From contig JBJFDC010000042.1 in assembly GCA_051889215.1 (NCBI GenBank), positions 1-33,750 of the forward strand: a stretch of 33,750 nucleotides of DNA. The letters run 5' to 3'. The notes under the pieces were generated by a model, which searched no databases, was not told the origin of the DNA, and saw only the letters and a list, made by a program, of their open reading frames with translations. Below, in pieces: positions 14,144-21,381 of the stretch. The DNA comes from UMGS1470 sp051889215. Its GTDB lineage: Bacteria; Bacillota; Clostridia; Christensenellales; UBA1242. Position numbers and translations under genes: made by a program. Within the stretch, counting starts at the first letter, position 1; every line of letters begins with the position of its first letter.

Positions 14144-15628
14144 ATGGACTTTGAACAACTAAACCAAAAATTACAAAAACTTTCAAACGAGGTTGACATC
14201 AGAAAAGCGAAGATTGATTTTTTGAAGGAAAATGGAATCAATCCATATCGTGATGATTTTCGACGAACACACACAATAAAAGAAGCACTAACTCTTGACG
14301 AAGGCGCAAAAGTCAAAATTTGCGGACGTGTTATATTCCGTCGCATCATGGGAAAATTTGGATTTGCAAAAATTCAAGATATTGACGGCATGATTCAAGT
14401 TAGTGTTGGCAGAAATGAACTCGATGAACAGAGTTATGATTTCTATAAAAAACTCATTGATGTTGGAGATATAATCGGAGTTGAAGGCGAACTCTATCGA
14501 ACTCAAACTGGCGAACTTACAGTTCGAGCAAGCAAGGTTGAATTGCTTTCAAAAGCAATGCGTCCACTTCCTGAAAAATTTCATGGACTAACTGATGTCG
14601 AAGCAAAATATCGTCAACGCTATCTTGACATCATCATGAACGAAAAGAGCAGAGAAGTGTTCAAAGCACGCAGCAAAGTTGAATCGCTCATCAGACGCTA
14701 TCTTGAAGATAATGGATTCACAGAAATTGAAACACCAGTTCTTCAAAAAAATGTTTCTGGGGCGGCAGCAAAACCATTTTTCACAAAACACAACGCGCTA
14801 GACCTTGAATGCAATCTTCGCATTGCAAAAGAGACATGGCTCAAAATGGCAATGGTTGCGGGTTTTGACCGCGTGTTTGAACTCGGAAAAGATTTCAGAA
14901 ATGAGGGTATGGATCCAACCCATCTTCAAGAATTTACACAAGTTGAATGGTATGCTTCATTTTGGAGATTTGAAGACAACATAAAATTCTTCCAAGAACT
15001 CGTCAAAAAACTCCTCATGGAGTGCATTGGAACGCTGCAAGTTAGCTATCAAGGCAATGTAATCAATTTTGACGGAGAGTGGGAGCGAATTGACTATGTT
15101 GCTCGCCTTCGTGAAATTTTGGGCTTTGATTTTATGCAAGAAACAGACCTCGATGAGTTCAAGAAAAAAGTTGTTGCAACAAAACTCTTTACATCCCACG
15201 ACCTTGAAGAATGCAAATCAATCCGAACACTCATTGACTATATCTATAAGCGCACAATAAGAGAAAAAATCACTGGTCCAGTCATTTTGTATAACTATCC
15301 AGCAGTGCTCAAAACTTTGGCAAGACATTCTGACAAAGATTACAACATCGCCGAGGCCTTCCAAGTTGTTGTTTGTGGCGCAGAAATTTGCAACGCATTC
15401 TCCGAACTTGTTGACCCAGAAATTCAAAGGACAGTGCTTGAAGCGCAACAAATTGAAAAAAATCAGGGCGATGACGAAACGATGGACGTCGATGAAGATT
15501 TCTTGCTTGCAATGGAGCACGGAATGCCACCAATGTCTGGACTCGGATTTGGAATTGACAGATTTGTTATGCTCATGTTTGACCTTCCAAATATCCGTGA
15601 TGGTGTTTTGTTCCCAATCATGAAATAA
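14144..15628 (+). CDS. lysS: Lysyl-tRNA synthetase, class II
   Basis: The 494-residue enzyme charges tRNA-Lys, whose gene opens this window. An N-terminal OB-fold (about residues 55-145, KICGRVIFRRIMGKFGFAKI) precedes the class II core: motif 1 (ETPVLQKNVSGAAAKPF), motif 2 (FELGKDFRNEGMDPTHLQEFTQVEWY) and motif 3 (GLGFGIDRFVMLMF). The sequence after motif 1 (LRIAKETWLKMAM) and the DPTHLQEFT segment differ from the E. coli/B. subtilis type, pointing to a less common LysS subgroup. It is transcribed alone from a clear promoter. Confidence 0.95.
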   Translation: MDFEQLNQKLQKLSNEVDIRKAKIDFLKENGINPYRDDFRRTHTIKEALTLDEGAKVKICGRVIFRRIMGKFGFAKIQDIDGMIQVSVGRNELDEQSYDFYKKLIDVGDIIGVEGELYRTQTGELTVRASKVELLSKAMRPLPEKFHGLTDVEAKYRQRYLDIIMNEKSREVFKARSKVESLIRRYLEDNGFTEIETPVLQKNVSGAAAKPFFTKHNALDLECNLRIAKETWLKMAMVAGFDRVFELGKDFRNEGMDPTHLQEFTQVEWYASFWRFEDNIKFFQELVKKLLMECIGTLQVSYQGNVINFDGEWERIDYVARLREILGFDFMQETDLDEFKKKVVATKLFTSHDLEECKSIRTLIDYIYKRTIREKITGPVILYNYPAVLKTLARHSDKDYNIAEAFQVVVCGAEICNAFSELVDPEIQRTVLEAQQIEKNQGDDETMDVDEDFLLAMEHGMPPMSGLGFGIDRFVMLMFDLPNIRDGVLFPIMK

Positions 15629-15728
15629 ATTTCAAAATGCCATCTAATTAATTTGTCCAAAAAGGTGCGACACCCAAGAACAATGTATAACTATGCTGGT
15701 TTTGCAAAAACTACACTGGGAGGTAAGT

Positions 15729-15950
15729 ATGTTTATTGCAAATATCATTGCGTATATCCTTGTGCTTCTTGGGGCTGTCAACTGGGGTCTTGTCGGAATT
15801 TTTGACTGGAACTTGGTTGGAGCAATCTTTGGGGGATATCGAGCAGTTGGGTCAATCATTGTCTATTGCATAATCTTGGGAGCAGCACTTTGGCTCATCA
15901 TTTCGCCTTTGCTCACAATGGGAAGACTCACTTTCACAAGAGAAAGATAA
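15729..15950 (+). CDS. DUF378 family small membrane protein
   Basis: The 73-residue protein matches DUF378: a first helix leading into VLLGAVNWGLVGIFDWNLVGAIFGG, then a second helix IIVYCIILGAALWLI. The function is unknown. The start ATG 15729 follows GGGAGGT; a longer frame from 15693 lacks a ribosome site. A bidirectional terminator follows immediately. A tiny hairpin GGTG-CGA-CACC lies upstream near 15665. Confidence 0.88.
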   Translation: MFIANIIAYILVLLGAVNWGLVGIFDWNLVGAIFGGYRAVGSIIVYCIILGAALWLIISPLLTMGRLTFTRER

Positions 15951-15954
15951 GCAC

Positions 15955-15985
15955 AAAAAAACACGAGTTCACTCGTGTTTTTTTA
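15955..15985 (+). terminator. Bidirectional terminator between DUF378 and the 49-aa gene
   Basis: ACACGAG (15961-15967) and CTCGTGT (15972-15978) with a TTCA loop, flanked by A and T tracts on both sides, end both convergent genes. Confidence 0.9.
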
Positions 15986-16132
15986 TATCACTGCAACAAT
16001 TTGTGTCGTCGTGGAATTGTCTTGATTTTGTTTTGCTTTCTCTTTTTGGCGAGCAATCAAATAATATGAGCAAAGCACCAAAACAACAACACACAAAATT
16101 GCAATCCATATTTTCTTTTTCTTGTTTTTCAT
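15983..16132 (-). CDS. 49-residue single-span membrane protein
   Basis: This small gene is easily missed. ATG 16132 is preceded on the minus strand by GAGGTG and a TTGAAA-17-TATAAT promoter; the stop at 15983 abuts a shared terminator. The product starts MKNKKKKIW, followed by one hydrophobic span (residues ~8-26, AILCVVVLVLCSYYLIA) and a polar tail of about 22 residues rich in Lys, Gln, Asn and Thr. That gives an N-in, tail-out topology under the positive-inside rule only weakly, since Lys also follows the span. No family is recognised. Promoter, ribosome site, reading frame and terminator together make it a real gene. Confidence 0.75.
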   Translation of the reverse strand: MKNKKKKIWIAILCVVVLVLCSYYLIARQKEKAKQNQDNSTTTQIVAVI

Positions 16133-16153
16133 ATTAGCACCTCAATTCGCTAT

Positions 16154-16182
16154 ATTATAGCACGCATATAATGCGTTTTCAA
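16154..16182 (-). promoter_or_regulatory. Promoter of the 49-aa gene with spacer palindrome
   Basis: TTGAAA (16182-16177), a 17-nt spacer and TATAAT (16159-16154) on the minus strand. The spacer holds the inverted repeat CGCAT-ATA-ATGCG (16163-16175), a possible operator. Confidence 0.75.
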
Positions 16183-16212
16183 TACCCAGTTTTGTGTTTT
16201 TGTCGCTTTTCT

Positions 16213-16242
16213 TTGCAAAAATTAAACATTATATGCTAAAAT
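16213..16242 (+). promoter_or_regulatory. Promoter of acpS, leaderless geometry
   Basis: TTGCAA (16213-16218), an 18-nt spacer and TAAAAT (16237-16242). ATG 16249 is exactly 7 nt after the -10 box, without a ribosome site. Confidence 0.68.
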
Positions 16243-16248
16243 GAATAT

Positions 16249-16584
16249 ATGATTGGAATTGATATTGTTGAAACAAATAGATTTGAAAAAGCAAACCCAA
16301 AGATGTTTAATAAGGTTGAAATCGACTATGCTTTCAAGCACTCTGACCCACACGTGCATTTGGCGGGATTTTGGGCGGCAAAAGAAGCATTTTTCAAGGC
16401 GATTGGCACTGGAATAACATCACTTTCGCTTGACAATATATATGTTTTGCATGACGAGAAGCAAAGACCTTTTCTTTGTGTTGATGAAAAAATCAAACGC
16501 AAGTTGAATATTGTGGACAAGACCATTGAAATTTCAATTTCACACACAAAACAAAATGCTGTTGCCATTTGCATAATAAAATGA
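16249..16584 (+). CDS. acpS: Holo-[acyl-carrier-protein] synthase
   Basis: The 111-residue protein transfers phosphopantetheine from CoA to acyl carrier protein. The metal-binding motifs are present: GIDIVE (Asp5) and FWAAKEAFFKAIG (Glu46), and the C terminus reads EISISHTKQNAVAICI, matching the SHT/D motif. It is shorter than the usual ~120-125 residues because the region between RFE and the FW motif is compact. In many Firmicutes acpS sits just before mazEF, as it does here. The start is ATG 16249; the transcript is probably leaderless. Confidence 0.92.
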   Translation: MIGIDIVETNRFEKANPKMFNKVEIDYAFKHSDPHVHLAGFWAAKEAFFKAIGTGITSLSLDNIYVLHDEKQRPFLCVDEKIKRKLNIVDKTIEISISHTKQNAVAICIIK

Positions 16585-16600
16585 TTTTTAGACAAATTAA

Positions 16601-16627
16601 ATTAAGGACTGAAAAAGTCCTTTTTTT
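16601..16627 (+). terminator. Terminator after acpS
   Basis: AAGGACT (16604-16610) and AGTCCTT (16616-16622) form a stem with a 5-nt loop, followed by T. Confidence 0.88.
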
Positions 16628-16659
16628 GTTTAAAAAATTTTTATTGGGAGATATTTCTT

Positions 16660-16914
16660 ATGAAAAAATTCAATAAATACAAAAAAGAACTCAACGATGA
16701 AAAAGACCGCATTGTCGCCTTGTATGGCGTTGATATAACACAAAGTTTATATCACGAATACTTGGGTGACAATCATAGTATGAATATGAGGGGAGATGTC
16801 TCAAATTTCTTTGAAGATGAGAAAAGTCGCGAACTTGAAAAAAATCTTTCAAATGAGAACTTTGACGACCTAAAAACTCTGGAAAACTACGAAAAGGATA
16901 TTTCTGGTGAATAA
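16660..16914 (+). CDS. 84-residue acidic protein, candidate MazF antitoxin
   Basis: I do not recognise a family. It begins MKKFNKYKKELNDEKDRIVALYG and continues into a very acidic C-terminal half (FFEDEKSREL, LENYEKDISGE) expected to be flexible or helical. Its stop overlaps the mazF start by 8 nt, the typical antitoxin-first layout, and its size and acidity fit an antitoxin. It lacks an obvious MazE (AbrB-type) or ribbon-helix-helix DNA-binding region at its N terminus. The start ATG 16660 has GGGAG 9 nt upstream. Antitoxin function is inferred only from position and composition. Confidence 0.7.
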   Translation: MKKFNKYKKELNDEKDRIVALYGVDITQSLYHEYLGDNHSMNMRGDVSNFFEDEKSRELEKNLSNENFDDLKTLENYEKDISGE

Positions 16915-17266
16915 TTTGCAACAAATAAAACGAGGAGATATATTCTATGCAGACCTAAGCCCAGTCGTCGGAAGCGAACAAGGTGGACTTAGACCTGTTC
17001 TTGTTGTGCAAAACAACATTGGAAACAAATATAGCCCCACAATTATTGTTGCCGCCATCACTTCACAACTCTCAAAAGCCAAACTGCCCACGCATATTTC
17101 TCTTCCTGCTGACAGTTTTAACCTTCCAAAAGATTCCGTCATTCTTTTTGAACAATTGCGAACCATCGACAAGCGTCGTCTCAAAAACTTTGTTGGTTCG
17201 CTTGATGACCGCTTTATGCGCAAGGCAAACGAGGCGCTGATTATAAGCTTGGGACTTTTGGAATAA
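16907..17266 (+). CDS. mazF: MazF/PemK-type endoribonuclease toxin
   Basis: The 119-residue protein matches the MazF family throughout: KRGDIFYADLSPVVGSEQGGLRPVLVVQNN, YSPTIIVAAITSQ, KLPTHISL and DSVILFEQLRTIDKRRLK. MazF cleaves mRNA at short sequence motifs, and the Arg in GGLRPV and Thr in AAITSQ are conserved active-site positions. It starts at GTG 16907, overlapping the upstream acidic protein, and is followed by a terminator. The location next to acpS echoes the ndoA locus of Bacilli. It appears intact. Confidence 0.94.
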   Translation: MNNLQQIKRGDIFYADLSPVVGSEQGGLRPVLVVQNNIGNKYSPTIIVAAITSQLSKAKLPTHISLPADSFNLPKDSVILFEQLRTIDKRRLKNFVGSLDDRFMRKANEALIISLGLLE

Positions 17267-17267
17267 G

Positions 17268-17292
17268 AGCAAGGCATCTGCCTTGTTTTTTT
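17268..17292 (+). terminator. Terminator after mazF
   Basis: CAAGGCA (17270-17276) and TGCCTTG (17279-17285), then a seven-T run. The next 140 nt hold no gene, only the yqeY promoter and a weak TGTTG/CAACA inverted repeat. Confidence 0.88.
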
Positions 17293-17384
17293 AAATTAAA
17301 TTTAATTGCCCAAAATTTATTTATTGTTCGAAGAGCATTTGTTGTTTCCATGCAACATTAATTTTTGCGACCATAATCAATTTG

Positions 17385-17413
17385 TTGCAAAAAATGTTTT
17401 ATGCTGTTAAAAT
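17385..17413 (+). promoter_or_regulatory. Promoter of the yqeY-mnmA operon
   Basis: TTGCAA (17385-17390), a 17-nt spacer and TAAAAT (17408-17413). Unlike the leaderless genes, a GAGGTG ribosome site follows before ATG 17431. Confidence 0.72.
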
Positions 17414-17430
17414 AGGCATAGAGGTGAAAT

Positions 17431-17856
17431 ATGATACTTGACGAAATAAAAAAACAAAATATTCAGGCAATGAAAGACCACGACCAAGTTGCACGTTCAA
17501 TCTTTTCGGTCGTCATGAACAAAGCAATGCTTGAGGGAATCAAAAAGAGAGAAAAGGGCGAAGAACTCGTTGACGCTGACATGGTTGCAATTTTGCAAAA
17601 AACCATAAAAGAACTGACAGAAGAATGTGAAAATTTCAAAAAAGTTGGCAATGCAGAACAAATTGAAATAATAGAAAAACAAAAAGAAATAATCTCAAAA
17701 TTTCTTCCACAAATGATGAGTCAAGACGAAATTGCGGCGATTATCGAAAATATCCCAGACAAATCTATCGGAAATGTCATGAAAACCTTCAAAATGCAAT
17801 ACGCTGGCAAATGCGATATGCGAGATGTTCAGACAGTTCTTAAAAGGTTTAATTAG
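17431..17856 (+). CDS. yqeY: YqeY / GatB-Yqey domain protein
   Basis: The 141-residue protein matches YqeY: LDEIKKQNIQAMKDHDQ, then RSIFSVVMNKAMLEGIKKRE, QIEIIEKQKEIISKFLPQMMSQDEIAAII and the C-terminal GNVMKTFKMQYAGKCDMRDV. The domain is shared with the tail of GatB, the tRNA-dependent amidotransferase subunit, and is thought to bind tRNA; its stand-alone role is unclear. In other Firmicutes yqeY follows rpsU, which is not here. It overlaps the next gene by one base. Confidence 0.93.
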   Translation: MILDEIKKQNIQAMKDHDQVARSIFSVVMNKAMLEGIKKREKGEELVDADMVAILQKTIKELTEECENFKKVGNAEQIEIIEKQKEIISKFLPQMMSQDEIAAIIENIPDKSIGNVMKTFKMQYAGKCDMRDVQTVLKRFN

Positions 17857-18545
17857 TGAAAATATATTCTATTAGTGATTTGCATTTGAGCGATGGCGAC
17901 AAACCGATGGACGTTTTTGGCGGGAATTGGGAAAACTATGAGAGCAGCATTGCCGACGATTGGCAAAAAAAAGTCAAAGATGACGATGTTGTTTTGATTT
18001 GCGGTGACCTTTGTTGGGCAATGAAAATTGAAGATGCGGGGTGCCTATATGACTATCTTGCAGCACTTCCTGGCAAAAAAGTTCTAATTCGTGGGAACCA
18101 TGATTATTGGTGGAAAAGCATCAGTGCGGTCAGGGATTTTTTGCCCGTGGGCTGCTATGCTTTGCAAAATGATGCGGTGAAAATTGGTGATTACATTTTT
18201 TGTGGTTGTCGCGGTTGGAGCACGGGCGACAAGAACACCGCCGAAGACGACAGATTGTTTGCACGCGAAGTGTTGAGAATGGGACTGGCTCTTGATGATG
18301 CGGAGCGAATAAAAAAAGATGACGAAAAAATTGTTGTGCTCACACACTTTCCGCCATTTGATTCAAAGCGTGCGTCAAATCAAATGACAGAACTTTTTGA
18401 AAAACATGGTGTGACGGCGGTTGCTTATGGTCACTTGCATGGAAAAAATATCAGAGCGGACGAATTGGTCGAAAAAAATGGTGTGAAATATTATCTGACA
18501 TCATGCGACCAGGTTGAAAATAAATTGGTGGAGATTGAGGTCTAG
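17856..18545 (+). CDS. Calcineurin-like metallophosphoesterase
   Basis: The 229-residue protein carries all five metal-binding blocks: SDLHLS (Asp8, His10), ICGDLCW, RGNHDYWW, LTHFPPF and AYGHLHG. The substrate is unknown; the family includes phosphodiesterases and phosphatases. It matches the bacterial group with DVFGGNWENYESSIADDW in the N-terminal third. The start is GTG 17856, overlapping the stop of yqeY by one base, and its own stop overlaps the next start likewise. It probably serves a housekeeping cytoplasmic role. Confidence 0.9.
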   Translation: MKIYSISDLHLSDGDKPMDVFGGNWENYESSIADDWQKKVKDDDVVLICGDLCWAMKIEDAGCLYDYLAALPGKKVLIRGNHDYWWKSISAVRDFLPVGCYALQNDAVKIGDYIFCGCRGWSTGDKNTAEDDRLFAREVLRMGLALDDAERIKKDDEKIVVLTHFPPFDSKRASNQMTELFEKHGVTAVAYGHLHGKNIRADELVEKNGVKYYLTSCDQVENKLVEIEV

Positions 18546-19030
18546 TGGCAAAGTATCGAAGAAGTGAAACAAAAAAATGTCCTCGATGTGGGGAAAAGTG
18601 CTTGTTTAATGCGCCAAAATGCCCGGAATGCGGACTGATTTTTTCACGGCTTAATCTTGTCACAAACAAAGCGGGCAAACGATGTGTTAGAAAACGCCAA
18701 AAAGACAAGGTGCTCTATGTGACTTCGTGGCCAAATGATGCAAAGCGATGGAAAGCACTGTTGCTTTGTGGATTTTTGGGATTGTATGGTGCCCACAACT
18801 TTTATTTGGGGAGATATGTCAAGGCAACATTTTCGTTGATTTTCACGGCAATCACGACAGTTTTTGCGGCGATGACAGCATATCCGGATTTTTATTATAT
18901 CTTTATTCAGTTTTTTGCAATTCCTGCGGCTTTTCCTTTGTTCTTTTGGGTGATTGATTTCATTCAAATTGCTGTGGGGAAATATAAAATTCCAGTTTCG
19001 ATTCCAGATGAAGGAAAGGAGATAAAATGA
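18545..19030 (+). CDS. Zinc-ribbon and TM2-domain membrane protein
   Basis: The 161-residue protein has an N-terminal zinc ribbon (CPRCGEKCLF...CPECGLIF, two CxxC pairs near residues 12-33). A basic linker follows, then a TM2-like domain (KRWKALLLCGFLGLYGAHNFYLGRY) and two or three hydrophobic segments ending DFIQIAVGKY. TM2 proteins have no agreed function in bacteria. GTG 18545 overlaps the upstream stop by one base, and the stop overlaps mnmA by 4 nt (ATGA), so it is coupled to both. Confidence 0.85.
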   Translation: MAKYRRSETKKCPRCGEKCLFNAPKCPECGLIFSRLNLVTNKAGKRCVRKRQKDKVLYVTSWPNDAKRWKALLLCGFLGLYGAHNFYLGRYVKATFSLIFTAITTVFAAMTAYPDFYYIFIQFFAIPAAFPLFFWVIDFIQIAVGKYKIPVSIPDEGKEIK

Positions 19031-20109
19031 AGACAGTTGTTTGTGGAATGAGTGGCGGGGTGGACTCCTCTGTTGCGGCATATCTTCTCAAAGAGCAAGG
19101 ATATAATGTCATTGGTCTTTTTATGATTAACTGGGAAGAAAATGACGAAAATGGAAATTGCACATCTGAAGACGATTATGAAGATGTAAAAAGAGTTTGC
19201 AATGCCATTGGCATTCCATATTATTCAATTAATTTTTCAAAAGAATATTGGGACAGAGTGTTTGAATATTTTCTTGATGAATACAAAAAAGGAAGAACGC
19301 CAAATCCAGACGTTCTCTGCAATCGAGAAATCAAGTTCGGTCCATTTTTGGAGTTTGCAAAAAAGATTGGCGCCGACTATATCGCAACTGGGCACTATTG
19401 CAAAGTTGAAGAAAAAGACGGATTGTTCTATCTCAAAAAGTCAAAAGATAAAAACAAAGACCAAACATATTTTCTCAATCAACTCAGTCAAAATCAACTC
19501 TCAAATGTTCTGTTTCCACTTGCAGACATCGAGAAACCAAAAGTTAGAGAAATTGCTGAAAAGCTTGAACTTTCGACCGCAAAGAAAAAAGATTCAACAG
19601 GCATTTGTTTTATTGGAGAGCGAAATTTCAGAAACTTTCTCAAAACATATCTTCCCGCATGCCCGGGTGATATTTGCACTCGCGACGGAAAAGTTGTTGG
19701 ACGACATGAAGGGCTCATGTATTACACTCTGGGACAGCGCCGCGGACTCAATATTGGTGGGCGTGCCGACGGAAATGGCGAGAGATGGTTTGTCACACAC
19801 AAAGACCTCAAAAACAACATTTTGTATGTTTCGCAAGGTGAAGATGATGAACTCTTTTCAAAAAGTCTCATTGCAAAAAACTTTAACTGGATTCCAAAGC
19901 GTCCAGACAAAACTGAATTTGAATGTTTTGCAAAATTCCGCTATCGTCAACCCGACCAAAAAGTCAAGGTCAAAATTTTGGAAAATGGAGATGTTGATAT
20001 TTCGTTTTTTGAGCGACAACGCGCGATCACACCAGGACAATTTGCAGTTCTATATGACGGGCAAGAAAACTGTCTCGGTGGTGGCGTGATTGATAGTTTT
20101 GTTCTTTAA
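19027..20109 (+). CDS. mnmA: tRNA-specific 2-thiouridylase MnmA
   Basis: The 360-residue enzyme puts sulfur on U34 of tRNA-Lys, tRNA-Glu and tRNA-Gln. It has the PP-loop GMSGGVDSSVAA at residues 7-18, the catalytic cysteines Cys98 (DVLCNREIKFG) and Cys194 (STGICFIGER), TGHYC and the C-terminal beta domain with RYRQPDQKVKV and ITPGQFAVLYDG. tRNA-Lys(TTT) at the window start is one of its expected substrates. It is last in the yqeY operon, and its stop interlocks with that of the convergent polymerase IV gene. Confidence 0.96.
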   Translation: MKTVVCGMSGGVDSSVAAYLLKEQGYNVIGLFMINWEENDENGNCTSEDDYEDVKRVCNAIGIPYYSINFSKEYWDRVFEYFLDEYKKGRTPNPDVLCNREIKFGPFLEFAKKIGADYIATGHYCKVEEKDGLFYLKKSKDKNKDQTYFLNQLSQNQLSNVLFPLADIEKPKVREIAEKLELSTAKKKDSTGICFIGERNFRNFLKTYLPACPGDICTRDGKVVGRHEGLMYYTLGQRRGLNIGGRADGNGERWFVTHKDLKNNILYVSQGEDDELFSKSLIAKNFNWIPKRPDKTEFECFAKFRYRQPDQKVKVKILENGDVDISFFERQRAITPGQFAVLYDGQENCLGGGVIDSFVL

Positions 20110-21314
20110 AATAAATCAGGATTTATGAAATCTGATTTTGATATTGCTGCGAGTTTGACGACTTGGCGGCAATATTTTTTGTTGAGAAAATCGACTGCAG
20201 AGTTGATCTTGTCTGCTTTTGAGGTTAGGACTGAAAAGAAATTTGTTTGTTCGTTCTCTTTTGTTGAAGAAAGTGCGCTGCAACAAAGTCTTACGGCACG
20301 AATCGGTTCGCCAAACTCCCAGAATTCATGTATTATTCTCATCGCCTCTTTTGTTATCGCAATTTCGTCATTTGTTGGGATTGATATTGTTTTTTCGTGG
20401 TGCAGAGTGTGAAGAGATGAGTTCTTTATGGACACGCCAATATTCCCGCAACGAAAACCCTTTTCACGAAGGCGACGAGAGACAGAACACGCAAGATATT
20501 GAATTGTTTGTTTGACTTCTTGTTCGGTGCAAATATCCTTGATTGTTGTTGTGCCATTTCCAACACTTTTGACCGGGTCAAGGGCATCAATATTTGCGAC
20601 TGGGTCAAAATCAAATCCCAAAAGTTTTTCTTTGAGTTTCACTCCAACAACTCCAAACTTGGACTGCAAAGCGCGAATGTCTGCTTGTGCGAGGTCACCA
20701 AGTGTGTTTATGTTCATTCGAACAAGATTTTTTTTCATGCGTCTGCCAATCCCAATGATTGCATCAATGGGCAAAGGATAAATGATTTTTTTGAAGTTGT
20801 CACGATGGATTGATGTTGTCGCATCTGGCTTTTTCATGTCGGAGGCAAGTTTTGCAAATAGTTTGCAAAAAGATATGCCAACAGAAGCAGTGACGCCAAT
20901 TTCATTTTTGATGCGTTGTCTGATTTGGAATGCCACTTTTTCTGCATCTGGAAAGAGTTTTTGTGAACTTGTTAGGTCGAGCCAGCATTCGTCAATTCCA
21001 AAGGGTTCAATTTGGTCGGTGTAGTACTTGTATATTTCAATAATTTGCTTGGATATTTTTTCGTAGAGTGCATGGTGTGGCGCAAGGCACACGAGATTTG
21101 GACATTTTTGCTTTGCTTGCCAAATTGGTTCGCCGGTTGACACGCCAAACTTTTTTGCAATTTCGTTTTTGGCAAGAATTATGCCTGTGCGTTTTTTGGG
21201 GTCTCCTGCAACTGCAACTGGCTTGTCGCGAAGTTCGGGTCGCGAGGCACATTCGACTGACGCAAAAAAGTTGTTTATGTCGCAATGCAATATTATTCTC
21301 TCGTCACAATTCAT
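20106..21314 (-). CDS. dinB: DNA polymerase IV (Y family)
   Basis: The 402-residue translesion polymerase has the first catalytic Asp in LHCDINNFFASVE (Asp12) and the acidic pair in PFGIDECWLDLT (Asp108, Glu109). An HhH-type thumb (IDAIIGIGRRMKKNLVRMNINTLGDLAQAD) and the little-finger domain follow. The start ATG 21314 follows GGAGG about 10 nt upstream and matches the family N terminus; the frame extends to 21524 but that part is antisense to the next gene. No LexA-like box is found upstream. The divergent 21315-21381 region holds an imperfect inverted repeat. Confidence 0.92.
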   Translation of the reverse strand: MNCDERIILHCDINNFFASVECASRPELRDKPVAVAGDPKKRTGIILAKNEIAKKFGVSTGEPIWQAKQKCPNLVCLAPHHALYEKISKQIIEIYKYYTDQIEPFGIDECWLDLTSSQKLFPDAEKVAFQIRQRIKNEIGVTASVGISFCKLFAKLASDMKKPDATTSIHRDNFKKIIYPLPIDAIIGIGRRMKKNLVRMNINTLGDLAQADIRALQSKFGVVGVKLKEKLLGFDFDPVANIDALDPVKSVGNGTTTIKDICTEQEVKQTIQYLACSVSRRLREKGFRCGNIGVSIKNSSLHTLHHEKTISIPTNDEIAITKEAMRIIHEFWEFGEPIRAVRLCCSALSSTKENEQTNFFSVLTSKADKINSAVDFLNKKYCRQVVKLAAISKSDFINPDLF

Positions 21315-21332
21315 TTGCAAAAAACCTCCATA

Positions 21333-21360
21333 TATAGTATACTTTATTCTAGTATCTATA
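21333..21360. promoter_or_regulatory. Imperfect inverted repeat in the divergent intergenic region
   Basis: TATAGTATAC (21333-21342) and GTATCTATA (21352-21360) face each other between the two divergent genes, overlapping the likely -10 regions. It is a possible shared operator; no confident -35 boxes are seen. Confidence 0.4.
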
Positions 21361-21381
21361 ACATGACAAGGGTGTGAAAGT

